From: Andalucia godoyi
Lineage: Eukaryota > Discoba > Jakobea > Jakobida > Andaluciidae
Length of the DNA stretch: 64,000 nt
Assembly (NCBI GenBank): GCA_009859145.1
Contig: VRVR01000049.1
Location: 1-64,000 of the forward strand
Reading direction: 5' to 3'
The notes under the pieces are model-generated. The model saw only the letters and a program-made list of their open reading frames with translations, made no database searches and had not been told where the DNA came from. Numbering within the stretch: the stretch's first letter is position 1; each line of letters opens with the position of its first letter. Made by a program: the position numbers and the translations under genes. Positions 26,913-35,840 of the stretch are shown piece after piece.

Positions 26913-27611
26913 TCAGACGCCAAATGGCTCCTTTGCGTGCTCCTTGAAGGCCGGAGAATCCCATGCATCTGTATTGTACCTTGAAAATAGAACCTGGTCG
27001 AATGCGTCCCTCATCGCCCAGTCGCCGACTTCCTTGATATTCTGCGATCCAACCGCACTCGAGCAAAGTAAATTTACAAACCCTGCATATGCTGCACTTT
27101 GCTCCACATTCCACCCGAACCGAGCGCGGAGATGGTCCAGTGCAGTTCCTCCTTGCGGGGCCGCAACCGTGCTTTGCTGCGGGTTGACGGATATGGCGGC
27201 TGCAGAGCGGGGTCTTGTGGGGGACGAGTAGGCAGCGGCGGAAGAGGAATGATTGGAGTGGTTTTCTTCATGGGCAGAGGACGACCAAGATCCGCTCATT
27301 CGAGAGGGAGTGCGCGTGCCAGATGCTGATGGAGACCGCGACGTACTCACCGACGACGGCAGAGATGACGAGGACATCAAGGATGACGACGCCGACGAGG
27401 AAGGCGATCGAGGAGGAGAGTACTGTCCTGATCGTCGACGAAATGCAGCTGGCTTTTCAAGAAGAGTCTTTGGCGGAGACAAGTCTAGAGTTGGCTTCAT
27501 CGTTTGAATCTTGTACTCATGAAGCGCCCGATTCATCGCAATGATCTTCCGACCCCCTGAATTGCCATCATCTAGCGCAAAATGTCGTGGATTAAAATGC
27601 GATCGAGACAT
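26913..27611 (-). CDS. Serine-rich hypothetical protein, 232 aa
   Basis: The ATG is at 27611 (MSRSHFNPRHFALDDGNSGG). The middle (about 65-145) is Ser/Pro/Arg-rich and disordered. The C-terminal 85 residues look folded (ALDHLRARFGWNVEQSAAYA, then KEVGDWAMRDAFDQVLFSRY). The gene is convergent with the DDHD gene, about 150 bases apart. I recognise no family. The disordered, SP/RS-like segment suggests a phosphorylated regulatory protein, but that is inference. Confidence 0.55.
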   Translation of the reverse strand: MSRSHFNPRHFALDDGNSGGRKIIAMNRALHEYKIQTMKPTLDLSPPKTLLEKPAAFRRRSGQYSPPRSPSSSASSSLMSSSSLPSSVSTSRSPSASGTRTPSRMSGSWSSSAHEENHSNHSSSAAAYSSPTRPRSAAAISVNPQQSTVAAPQGGTALDHLRARFGWNVEQSAAYAGFVNLLCSSAVGSQNIKEVGDWAMRDAFDQVLFSRYNTDAWDSPAFKEHAKEPFGV

Positions 27612-28166
27612 TCTCCTATGCTTTTCTTCTCTGTTCTCTGTGCGCTATTTCCCTTTGGCTGTTTCCGGGAATGACAAGACCAAAACCAGCAGGAACAAAC
27701 TCTGACGCGGAGACACTGGGACTAAACAACGACAATGATACGTCGTCGTCGTCGTCGTGGTGGTGGTAGTGGTAGTGGTGTGTGATGCTGAGAATTATCA
27801 ACGTCTGAAGAAAGAAAGAAAAAAAGAAATCCGTTTGCTCATTATGTTGATTATATTCAAAACATTAAGAGAGAATTAAAACGGAAAAGCCTTCGCTTTT
27901 CCCAACGGATCCCACAGCCGGAGGACACACGATTCAAACTGTCGTATTTCTGCACTTGAGGCCGCGTTTCTTGAACTGCTCACGAGTCGTGTCTCCCCCA
28001 CTTTCTCACTCTGCTTTTCGTTCGTGTCCATTTGGCCTTCCTTTGCATTTTTCTTCTTCTTCTTCTTCTTCTTATATTATTGTTGTTATCTTTTGTTTTT
28101 TAATTGAGAGAGTGTGTTTATTCAACAGAGTGAGGAGGTGAGTGAGAAGGAAAGGGAGAGTAGGAG
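27612..28166. other. Divergent intergenic region
   Basis: Lies between the Ser-rich gene and the acyltransferase gene. It contains a CGT/CGTGGT microsatellite-like patch (27740-27780), a CTT run (28048-28072) and a GA-rich leader just before 28167. No gene supported. Confidence 0.5.
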
Positions 28167-29276
28167 ATGTGGCGGCGCAATGTAAACTACAATGTGGATT
28201 GTCCGCCTCCGTTTACGACGCATCATGGCGAAGTGAGTGGTGCTCGGATTGCATCGCTTGTTCTGTGCTTCGTGGTGCTGTTTCCGATTCGCTTGGTTGC
28301 TGTGCTGACTGCTGTGCTTGGTCATGCAGTCTTTGTGTATCTAGCTGGACTTGGCGCTCCGGAAGTGCACGTCTCGTATTCTCATCCAACGCTATCGAGT
28401 CGCTGGAGATTCCTGTTCGTCAAGTGGTCCGGACGCATTTTTGCTCGACTCTTGCTGTGGGGGCTTGGCTTCTGGCACATCTCCGAGACTCGGTACGCAG
28501 GATTTGACGCTTCAAAAATGCCTGCGGTTGTCGTTTCCAACCATGTGTCCTACACCGACATCCTATATTTCATCGCGTCAAGCTGCCCAATGTCGTTTGT
28601 CTCCAAAGAAGGCGTCCGTAACGTGCCCTTCATTGGAAACTTCGCCACAAGCTACTGCTCGCTGTACGTCGACCGGTCCAACATCGGTTCCGAAGCGGCG
28701 ACATCAGGAGATGCAAAAAGACTTGGGGATAACAAGAGCGTGATGCGCGGTATCCAAGAGCGTGCGCAGATCTGTGCTTCGCGGAAGGATACGTCCATGA
28801 TCCCTCGTGTTCTCGTCTTCCCGGAAGGAACCACAACCAATGGAAAGTACTTGTTGCAGTTCAAACGGGGTGCGTTTGTACCGCTCGCGCCCGTGCAGCC
28901 GGTGATTCTGAAGTACACGTTTTCCAGATTCGATCCGTCATATCTGCGGCTGACGGGAGCACACATGCTGTGCATGATGTGCCAGTGGTACAACAGCCTG
29001 CATGTCGACTGGTCCGAGCCGATTGCTCCAGATACGCCACTGCACCGCAACCGCAACAGCCCCAGCTCCAGCTCCAGCTCCAGCTCCAGCTCCAGCTCCA
29101 GCTCAAGTCCTGATGCACCGTCCGACATCGATGCGTTTGCAAGAAAGACTTGCGTTCAGATGGCCGCGCGCGCAAAGTTACCCGTCAGCGATGCAACCAT
29201 CCAGGAAAAGAAGCACTTTATGGACACCAAGTTTTGGCCCCAACAGAAAAAGTCAAAAAAGTCCAAACAACAGTGA
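28167..29276 (+). CDS. LPCAT/LPEAT-like lysophospholipid acyltransferase, 369 aa
   Basis: A PlsC-family enzyme that transfers an acyl chain from acyl-CoA to a lysophospholipid at the ER membrane. The N terminus carries a hydrophobic membrane segment (IASLVLCFVVLFPIRLVAVL). The catalytic block I is NHVSYTD (H-x4-D, near residue 124), followed by FVSKEGVRNVPFIGNFA, the substrate block VFPEGTTTNGKYLLQFKRGA (near 213-232) and PVQPVILKY. These match LPCAT1/2-type enzymes. The EF-hand tail of LPCAT1/2 is missing and replaced by a polyserine stretch coded by AGCTCC repeats (29060-29105) and a lysine-rich end (KKSKKSKQQ) with no obvious KKxx position. The GA-rich leader precedes the ATG. Confidence 0.9.
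   Translation: MWRRNVNYNVDCPPPFTTHHGEVSGARIASLVLCFVVLFPIRLVAVLTAVLGHAVFVYLAGLGAPEVHVSYSHPTLSSRWRFLFVKWSGRIFARLLLWGLGFWHISETRYAGFDASKMPAVVVSNHVSYTDILYFIASSCPMSFVSKEGVRNVPFIGNFATSYCSLYVDRSNIGSEAATSGDAKRLGDNKSVMRGIQERAQICASRKDTSMIPRVLVFPEGTTTNGKYLLQFKRGAFVPLAPVQPVILKYTFSRFDPSYLRLTGAHMLCMMCQWYNSLHVDWSEPIAPDTPLHRNRNSPSSSSSSSSSSSSSSSPDAPSDIDAFARKTCVQMAARAKLPVSDATIQEKKHFMDTKFWPQQKKSKKSKQQ
29060..29105 (+). repeat. AGCTCC hexamer repeat inside the coding region
   Basis: About seven in-frame copies of agctcc code for polyserine in the acyltransferase tail. Length variation would change only the serine count. Confidence 0.9.
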
Positions 29277-29458
29277 AGGGGGGCATGCTGAAATGCAGTC
29301 AATTGTATATTTTTCATGAATGATCGTTGTGTGAGAAAGAAAAGAAATAAATCATGGTTTCCTTTGGGGGTTTTTTCCCCCCTTCTTGAGGTAGGAGAAG
29401 AGCAGAAGAAAAGAGGATACGTGTGTGAATGTCTTCCCTCTCCCCTTTCTTTCTTTCT

Positions 29459-31918
29459 TCAGCTGTGATGCGCAAGCAGCGGCATGTCAATAAACTCCTT
29501 GGCAATGTCCACGAGCCAGCGCTCAAACAAACTGGCATGCGTCGAGAGCCATGCGGTGACCTGTGCGCGACACTCTTCAAAAGGCTTCGACGAAAAAGTT
29601 GCGGGCGCCGACAGCTTCGCCACAAATATGGTGCACAGACACGATCGGATGGACTCTGCAGACTTGGAGACGGTGACAAGCACGGGTAGAATGGCAACCA
29701 GCGCATCGGCTTGCTCTTGGTTCGATGACGTGGAAAGTCGGTCTCGCAGCCGAGACCACAGCTCATCCACGGATTCAAGTCCAAGAGCAACACACGCTGA
29801 CTGGCGCATTCCCGAGTCAATTTTTCTGAGAACTTTGCAGATCACAAACGGATCAACTTCCCCACACTCGTGCACGAAGCGCTCTAGAAGCACGGGTGTC
29901 GTCCGTACGGCAATGGAGTTGCAGTACTGGATGGCCATCGACGCCGGTTCTAGATAAGAGGAAAGCACAATGTACAAGGCGGATTCCAGCGCAAATTTTC
30001 GAAAGCTCGAGTCGTTTCCAAGAACCCCGAGATGGAAATGAGAAGTCGTTTTTTCGAGACAATGCGAGCATAACAGACGCAGGAACAAAACGAATTGGTA
30101 CACCGGATACCGAATTGCGTGGACGTCGTACTGCCGCACAATGTCGGAAAGCACCGAGTCACGCTTCGAATACAACAAAAACTCGGTTAGGAAATATGCA
30201 TTGACAGAGCCGATCGATTTGCCGTCTGTTTCGTGCTTCACTGACAACCAATATCCACTGTCGGCGCAACAGAGGAACAAGCGATCGCGAAACAAGCTGA
30301 GAAACACATTCTCCGCCGGATCGTGGTAAACTTTCGCAAATAGAACGGCCTTTTGAAAATCTTCTGGGAGTTCGGGAAGCTCTTGGGCAGAGAGAAACGG
30401 GAATATGGATCGAAAGGACTCCTCCAGAACAACACCGTCCTCCACGCTTGCAGAACGAAACCCCATGACGCGACCTTTGTACCCCAGCTTCTGCCAGCCA
30501 TTGTCTGACTGCACAGAATATTTGCGTAGGCTCGAGCAGTTTGCAGAAAGCAGCGGCGCCGTCGCATGAATAACGTCAAAGGAAAGCGGGTCAACAGTGA
30601 CGAGCTCGCGGACCATGGGCGACAACGGAGGGCGAACAATCAGCTTGGAAAAGGTAGATGACATGTCAAACACCCGGAATACATTGCTTCCGAGGCCATT
30701 GACTCCTCGCGAGGCCGCCATTGCAGAGGGCGAAATTGGAAAGACGTACAGCAGCCCATCTTCACTCTGCAGCATCATTGCGCTTCCTCGGCCAAGCACG
30801 AGAATTCTTCGAACCGACGCACTGAGCACGTCCATGCGGTGGCTAAATGATCCTGTCGACGTTGAAAAGGTGTGCCATTTGCGCTCGGTCTTGGAGACAA
30901 TATGCAGATTGTCATGGAAAGCATCATATGCAAACAACAGCGATGCCGGGTCCACAGAAGACTGCACAACTGCAGAAAAGGCAGCATGTGGCCCGTCCAC
31001 TGGCCCACCTGGAGTCATCGGCGTCGTTGGCGCAGTAGGCACGAGGGGCGCGACGGGAGCGACGGAAAATGCGTGATCCGAGCAGTTGAGAATAATTTGA
31101 AAGGACAGAGCAGTTTCTACAAGTACCAAAAGATTCAGATCAGAAGGCAGACATCCGTCCAGTCCGATAAATAGCAGCAAGTGCGCAGAGCGGGGTGCCG
31201 GCAGGGCATAAAAGACTCTCCAATCCGCGCCATCCGCCTGTGCCGAGACGCAAAACGAATGCGGAGTCGCCGCGAGTCTTGATGGAGATGCGCATGCGAA
31301 CGGCGATGTAAAGGAAACGAGGTAGCAGCGCTTGCGGTCTGCAGAAAAGCATGCGATGATTGATGAATGCGGCCATCCAATAAGCCCCGTCACGGGCTCT
31401 GGCAGCGCAACCGAATGCTGGACCGGTAGTGCGTCTTCCCGGAACCAGCAGACCACTCCGTCGACGACTGCCGCGCAGACCCCAATGCAAGAGAGCGAAA
31501 CCATGGATTCCCATCTGGCCCCATGGACAAAGCAGTTCGAGACCGTGTTCCATTTCGAGTGTTCTGGATGCCACTCGTACAGCGATACCATACGCGAGTG
31601 TCCGTCATCATGACACGTGATCACCCGTGGAACAAACGGATATTCCGCGCGAACTGCAAGTCGCAGCTGCTGCGAATAATCGTGGTGCGATGACCAGTAG
31701 CATTGCCATAGATGCGACGACGACACCGCAGCACACTGCAGATTTCCCCAATTCTTCATACTTTGGTACTGAAAGCTGCTCTTCCCGGACTGCTGCAGCA
31801 CTGGCCTCGACACCAGCCCTGCAGAATTCACAAACAGTGAGTCCGGCGTCGACGTGCTCTGCGGAGCAAACACCACATCCAGATCGCAAGACTCGAACAC
31901 TGCGCCCTCCACACGCAT
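29459..31918 (-). CDS. Propeller plus helical-solenoid protein, possibly RIC1-like, 819 aa
   Basis: The first ATG is at 31918; the frame is open further upstream without an ATG. Residues 1-400 look like a WD40-type propeller (SLYEWHPEHSKWNTV, ILVLGRGSAMMLQSEDGLLY). The last 350 residues are helical (FALESALYIVLSS, then CKVLRKIDSGMRQ). This order, and the ALE...vL...RK.D pattern in the solenoid, resembles RIC1, the RAB6 exchange-factor partner at the Golgi. The match is by eye and loose. Other propeller-solenoid coats or APC1-like proteins are alternatives. It is convergent with the acyltransferase gene. Confidence 0.7.
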   Translation of the reverse strand: MRVEGAVFESCDLDVVFAPQSTSTPDSLFVNSAGLVSRPVLQQSGKSSFQYQSMKNWGNLQCAAVSSSHLWQCYWSSHHDYSQQLRLAVRAEYPFVPRVITCHDDGHSRMVSLYEWHPEHSKWNTVSNCFVHGARWESMVSLSCIGVCAAVVDGVVCWFREDALPVQHSVALPEPVTGLIGWPHSSIIACFSADRKRCYLVSFTSPFACASPSRLAATPHSFCVSAQADGADWRVFYALPAPRSAHLLLFIGLDGCLPSDLNLLVLVETALSFQIILNCSDHAFSVAPVAPLVPTAPTTPMTPGGPVDGPHAAFSAVVQSSVDPASLLFAYDAFHDNLHIVSKTERKWHTFSTSTGSFSHRMDVLSASVRRILVLGRGSAMMLQSEDGLLYVFPISPSAMAASRGVNGLGSNVFRVFDMSSTFSKLIVRPPLSPMVRELVTVDPLSFDVIHATAPLLSANCSSLRKYSVQSDNGWQKLGYKGRVMGFRSASVEDGVVLEESFRSIFPFLSAQELPELPEDFQKAVLFAKVYHDPAENVFLSLFRDRLFLCCADSGYWLSVKHETDGKSIGSVNAYFLTEFLLYSKRDSVLSDIVRQYDVHAIRYPVYQFVLFLRLLCSHCLEKTTSHFHLGVLGNDSSFRKFALESALYIVLSSYLEPASMAIQYCNSIAVRTTPVLLERFVHECGEVDPFVICKVLRKIDSGMRQSACVALGLESVDELWSRLRDRLSTSSNQEQADALVAILPVLVTVSKSAESIRSCLCTIFVAKLSAPATFSSKPFEECRAQVTAWLSTHASLFERWLVDIAKEFIDMPLLAHHS

Positions 31919-32327
31919 GCACGAGGCCGGACAAGGCCCACAAAACAACATCTATGGCCGGCGGCGGGATCCTGCTGAACCGTCTCCCTCTCTCTCTCTC
32001 TTTCCTTCCTTCTTTTTACTGCACCACAGTAAATTTAATCTAATTAATTAATTGATAAAACTCCCATGAACAATTCTAAACGGTAAACGAACGACGACGA
32101 CGAAACAGAAGAATTATTAGTATAAACAAGAAACCCAATGTATAATACGACGAAAATTCCACCGCCGGTCGTAGATATCAACAGCGGCTCACAAAGGGCG
32201 AAATCCTCTTTCTATTTTCGTTTTGGTTCTTTGGTTCTTTGGTTCTTTGACGCTTGGATTCTTTGGTTCTTTGGTTTTGGAAAAGGTGCTCGGTGGACGG
32301 GAAAGCAGTGCGACTGAGCCGAGAGAG
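31919..32327. other. Divergent intergenic region
   Basis: Contains a CT-rich tract (31981-32015; purine-rich on the sense strand of the minus gene), AT-rich DNA near 32035-32060 and GGTTCTTT repeats (32224-32275) before COX10. No gene supported. Confidence 0.5.
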
Positions 32328-33623
32328 ATGATGTTTATGCCGACGCTCACATGTTTGCGATCAAGGATATGTGTGCCGCGGGCCGTATCCTCATCGACTG
32401 TATTGATGTTCCGTCGGTGTCTTCACTCTTTGGAGACTGCAAAACCCGCGTCTGCACGGCCACTGAGGAGCAGCGCTGGTGCTTCCACCGGTGATGCTGA
32501 AAGTGCATTGCTGAGGCAAGGTTCAGAGTGTCCAGTGTCGAGATTTCGTTCTGCAGAGTCGCCGCAACGAATAGATGATGTTGTGGCGGCCGAGGTTTCA
32601 GCGGCGCCATCGTCGTCGTGTCCAATGGAAGGGAGTACTGCGACATCAGGGAATTCAGTGGTTGATGCAATCCGGTCGCAGTGGCGGATCTACTGCCAGC
32701 TCTCAAAGTACAAATTGTCGTCGCTTGTTCTCGTGTCAGCAGGATTTGGGTTCTTTTCTGCGGGTGGCTCGCTGTTGTCTGTTGCGCTTCCGTCTCTGAT
32801 TCTGGGGACAGGGTTCCAGGCAAGCTCTGCAAACACGCTGAACCAGCTGCTGGAGGTCAAGCAGGACTCTGTGATGATGCGAACGCGAAAGAGACCGTTG
32901 CCGACCGGTGCAGTGTCGCCAAGAGCTGCACTTGGATACGCAATCGCATCGGCCGGAGTCGGCTCGGCACTCTTGTTTGCAGGCACAAATCTCGTCACGG
33001 CACTGCTCGGAGTCTCAACCATTGTCCTGTACGCAGGCTTGTATACACCAATGAAGATGATGAGCAAGTGGAACACATGGATCGGCGCGGTGGTCGGCGC
33101 GATTCCACCCGTCATGGGATACGTCGCTACGCAGGCAACGAGCGCAGATGCATGGGCAGTGTTGAGCACAGATCCCGCTCCATGGATCCTGGGTGCTGTC
33201 TTGCTGTTTTGGCAGATGCCGCATTTCTATGCCATCTCGTGGATGTGCAAGAAGGACTATGCGTCTGCGGGGTACAAGATGATCTCTGTGACGGACCCTG
33301 CTTCCACCGGGTCCGCATCGCTTCGCAATACTCTTGCGCTGTTCCCAGTGAGCTTCGCTGCAGTTGCGGTTGGAATGTGCGATCCTTGGTTTGCGGCGAC
33401 TTCGTCAATTGTGAATGGGTACTATACTTGGAAGGCATGGAGCTTCTCAAGACAGTTTGGCGAGAACGCAGAAGAGTCCACCCGCGATCAGGCGGCCCGA
33501 TCACTGTTCAAGGCTTCCATCATGCACTTGCCGCTGCTTCTTGCGCTGCTCGTCATCCATGACAACAGAAAAACGAAGGAATCGGCCAAGAATGATGGAG
33601 AAGCGAAAGACCCGGACGAGTAG
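32328..33623 (+). CDS. COX10: Protoheme IX farnesyltransferase COX10, 431 aa
   Basis: A UbiA-family membrane enzyme that makes heme O from heme B and farnesyl diphosphate, needed for cytochrome c oxidase. The ATG at 32328 opens a basic, serine-rich presequence (MMFMPTLTCLRSRICVPRAV), as expected for mitochondrial import. The substrate-binding motif NTLNQLLEVKQDSVMMRTRK with RPLPTGAVS, the loop YTPMKMMSKWNTWIGAVVGA with IPPVMGY, and MPHFYAISWMCKKDY all match COX10 rather than other UbiA proteins. About eight or nine membrane segments are visible, and the charged C-terminal tail is short. Single exon. Confidence 0.96.
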   Translation: MMFMPTLTCLRSRICVPRAVSSSTVLMFRRCLHSLETAKPASARPLRSSAGASTGDAESALLRQGSECPVSRFRSAESPQRIDDVVAAEVSAAPSSSCPMEGSTATSGNSVVDAIRSQWRIYCQLSKYKLSSLVLVSAGFGFFSAGGSLLSVALPSLILGTGFQASSANTLNQLLEVKQDSVMMRTRKRPLPTGAVSPRAALGYAIASAGVGSALLFAGTNLVTALLGVSTIVLYAGLYTPMKMMSKWNTWIGAVVGAIPPVMGYVATQATSADAWAVLSTDPAPWILGAVLLFWQMPHFYAISWMCKKDYASAGYKMISVTDPASTGSASLRNTLALFPVSFAAVAVGMCDPWFAATSSIVNGYYTWKAWSFSRQFGENAEESTRDQAARSLFKASIMHLPLLLALLVIHDNRKTKESAKNDGEAKDPDE

Positions 33624-34125
33624 ACTGCGTTTGTGTTCGTCCATGACCAGACTGGAAGCACAGACCCTGCAAAAAAAAGGAGCTTCTTGTGATCACCAAT
33701 ATTATTATTTTTCTGGGAAAGTCTTACGAGTAGACAAACATTTTAATTTATTTTCCTTTATTTATTTATTTATTTTTGTGCATTGCTTCCTTGTGAAAAA
33801 GCAGGGTGTCTTTATGTTTATTCTGTTTTGTTTCTTGCTAGACACACCAGCGACAACATCACATACACGCAAGAAGCATTATAACGACCGAAAAGAGAAC
33901 GATGGGGAAGAAAGCTGACATGAAAAGGAAAAGAAAGAAGAAGAAGAAAGAAAAAACAGGAACGAGAATAACACGAACAAAGAAGAGCAGAAGCTTGATA
34001 ATTAAGAACGAAAGAAGGAGGAGGAAAATGAGGCCCAAAATAAACCAAACAAACATCATTCAAAAGACATAACAATAACAGTATCATCAAATGAAAAAAC
34101 GAGCGTCACACGCGAAGAGGCGGTG
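33624..34125. other. Convergent intergenic region
   Basis: 502 bases separate the 3' ends of COX10 and PP6. It is T- and A-rich with GAAGAA-type repeats (33918-34030). No gene supported. Confidence 0.55.
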
Positions 34126-35040
34126 TTACAAAAAGTAGAGCGGACGTTCGGTGCCGACCTTGGAGTGTTCTTCACTGACTTCCTTGAAAATTCGGAACTG
34201 CCGATTCAGCTTGTCATCGAAACACAGCACAGAGGCCAAGTTTCCGCACCGATAGCAGTAATTTGGAGCAGACCAGACAGTGACAAGCGAGTTCTCCTCA
34301 AACATGTATTTGAAGCCTTCCTGGACGAGTTGGTGTGCTCTGCAAATGAGGTCGAGTCCGTTGAGATGGTTGAACTCCTTGGTGACCTTGCCTCCAAACA
34401 AGAATCCAGCGCCTCGGGGAGACTGCTGCCAGGCATCAATGTCCTCTGGATCCGACCACACGAGATCGCAGAACGGTCCTTCGTGGGGAATCTCCATCTT
34501 TCTATCAATCGTGCGGATCTGATCAATCACCCGAATGTCCGGGGAAAGACCGCCGTGAACGCACAGCACTCGTTTCGATATCACGGCTGCAAGTGCAATG
34601 TAGTCAAACAGCTCGGTGCAATACCTCCACACGCGTGCAGATCCATACTTGCGTACACACTCGTCGTAGAACCCGTAAATCTGTGTGATTTGTCTAGTTT
34701 CATGGTTTCCGCGGATCAAAAACACCTGATCTGGGTACCGGACCTTGGCAAGCAGCAGATAAATCAACGTCTCCACAGAATGGTTTCCACGATCAACAAA
34801 GTCGCCCATAAACACATACCGAGTCCCTTCACTCAGCGCCCCGCCTGTCTGAAAAAGCGACAATAGGTCGTAGAACTGGCCGTGAATATCGCCACACACC
34901 ACAACAGGCGCCTCAACAGACACCACGTTATTTTCCTCCATAAGAATGTCCTTTGCAAGGTCAGTCAATTCCTTCACCTCGTCCTCAGACGGCAGCGCAC
35001 CCGTAGCAAGCCGCTCAAGCCAGTAGTCCACGTCAAGCAT
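34126..35040 (-). CDS. PPP6C: Serine/threonine phosphatase PP6 catalytic subunit, 304 aa
   Basis: A PPP-family phosphatase. The metal and catalytic motifs are complete: GDIHG (50-54), GDFVDRG (79-85), RGNHE (110-114), plus HGGLSPDI and [13 protein letters not shown]6/Sit4 rather than PP2A or PP4 is indicated by [35 protein letters not shown] and the start [11 protein letters not shown]. The C terminus ends YFL, the methylated PP2A-group tail. The ATG at 35040 gives the standard family length; the open frame upstream only translates a GT repeat. PP6 acts in the cell cycle, Aurora-A control and TORC/Sit4 signalling in other eukaryotes. Confidence 0.95.
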   Translation of the reverse strand: MLDVDYWLERLATGALPSEDEVKELTDLAKDILMEENNVVSVEAPVVVCGDIHGQFYDLLSLFQTGGALSEGTRYVFMGDFVDRGNHSVETLIYLLLAKVRYPDQVFLIRGNHETRQITQIYGFYDECVRKYGSARVWRYCTELFDYIALAAVISKRVLCVHGGLSPDIRVIDQIRTIDRKMEIPHEGPFCDLVWSDPEDIDAWQQSPRGAGFLFGGKVTKEFNHLNGLDLICRAHQLVQEGFKYMFEENSLVTVWSAPNYCYRCGNLASVLCFDDKLNRQFRIFKEVSEEHSKVGTERPLYFL

Positions 35041-35061
35041 CCTCTCCCTAAATCTCTTCCG

Positions 35062-35068
<7 letters not shown>

Positions 35069-35101
<33 letters not shown>
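35069..35101 (+). repeat. (GT)n microsatellite
   Basis: About 16 GT units lie directly upstream of PP6 in its likely 5' UTR; CA repeats on the sense strand. Confidence 0.95.
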
Positions 35102-35110
<9 letters not shown>

Positions 35111-35501
35111 GTGCGCTCTCTCCTTCTTCTTCGTATTGTTGTTCCAGTTGTGCCCCGTCTCTCCTCTAACGTACTTGAATTCCAAACAGATCCTATCAAA
35201 AGGCGGGTCAATCAGAAACTGCGATCAAAACTGTGGGGAAAAAGAGAAACAGAGGAAGGAAAAAGAAGAGGACTTTTGAGAGGAAAACTCAAAAGAGATA
35301 TTATACGCATTATTTCGCTTCCGGAAAAGAAAAGGATGGGGTTTGTATTCTGGCCGCCACTGATTTTTTTGTTGAAAGGGTCGGTTGTTGTCGATTGAGG
35401 TCCGACTTTTATCCGTGTCCCCCCCCCGCTCCATTCGCGCGGACAAATTATGAAAAAAAAAAGAAATGGAGTGGGGAGAAGAAAAAAAAAATGGAGATGA
35501 C

Positions 35502-35573
35502 TCGCCCACCGGGACTCGAACCCGGGTCTCATCCTTGAGAGGGATGTGTCATAACCACCTAAACTATGGGCGA
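35502..35573 (-). tRNA. tRNA-Glu (CTC)
   Basis: Read on the minus strand, the 72 bases fold as a full cloverleaf. The acceptor TCGCCCA pairs with TGGGCGA, the D arm contains AGGTGGTTA, the anticodon stem CATCC/GGATG closes the loop CTCTCAA (anticodon CTC, Glu), and the T arm is CCCGGGTTCGAGTCCCGG. No intron; the CCA end is not encoded. It sits in the divergent gap between PP6 and LKB1, so its internal Pol III promoter lies between two Pol II promoters. Confidence 0.95.
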
Positions 35574-35840
35574 TTCACACTGTTCCGAGGAGATCTTTCT
35601 GTCCTAAAGCGAAACCCACTTGCAAATCGCAAAATCGCAAAGCTTCTGCTGCACGTAGTCTCGTCTTCTTGGTCGTCTTCTTTTCGTTTTTCTATTGTTT
35701 TTCTCCGTCACCTGCTCACAGCACATCCCGTCGTTTTCCTTGGTCTGAATCGCAACAGCAAAAAAAAAAAAAAAGAAAAAAAAAAGAATCACAACGACGA
35801 CGAGAACGAGGACGAGAAGAAGAGAGAGAGAAAGAAAAGA

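Noticed and set aside
35086-35211. N-terminal extension of PP6 upstream of 35040
   Set aside because: The extension translates a GT microsatellite (Thr-His repeats) and lacks an ATG; the start at 35040 gives the family's normal length.
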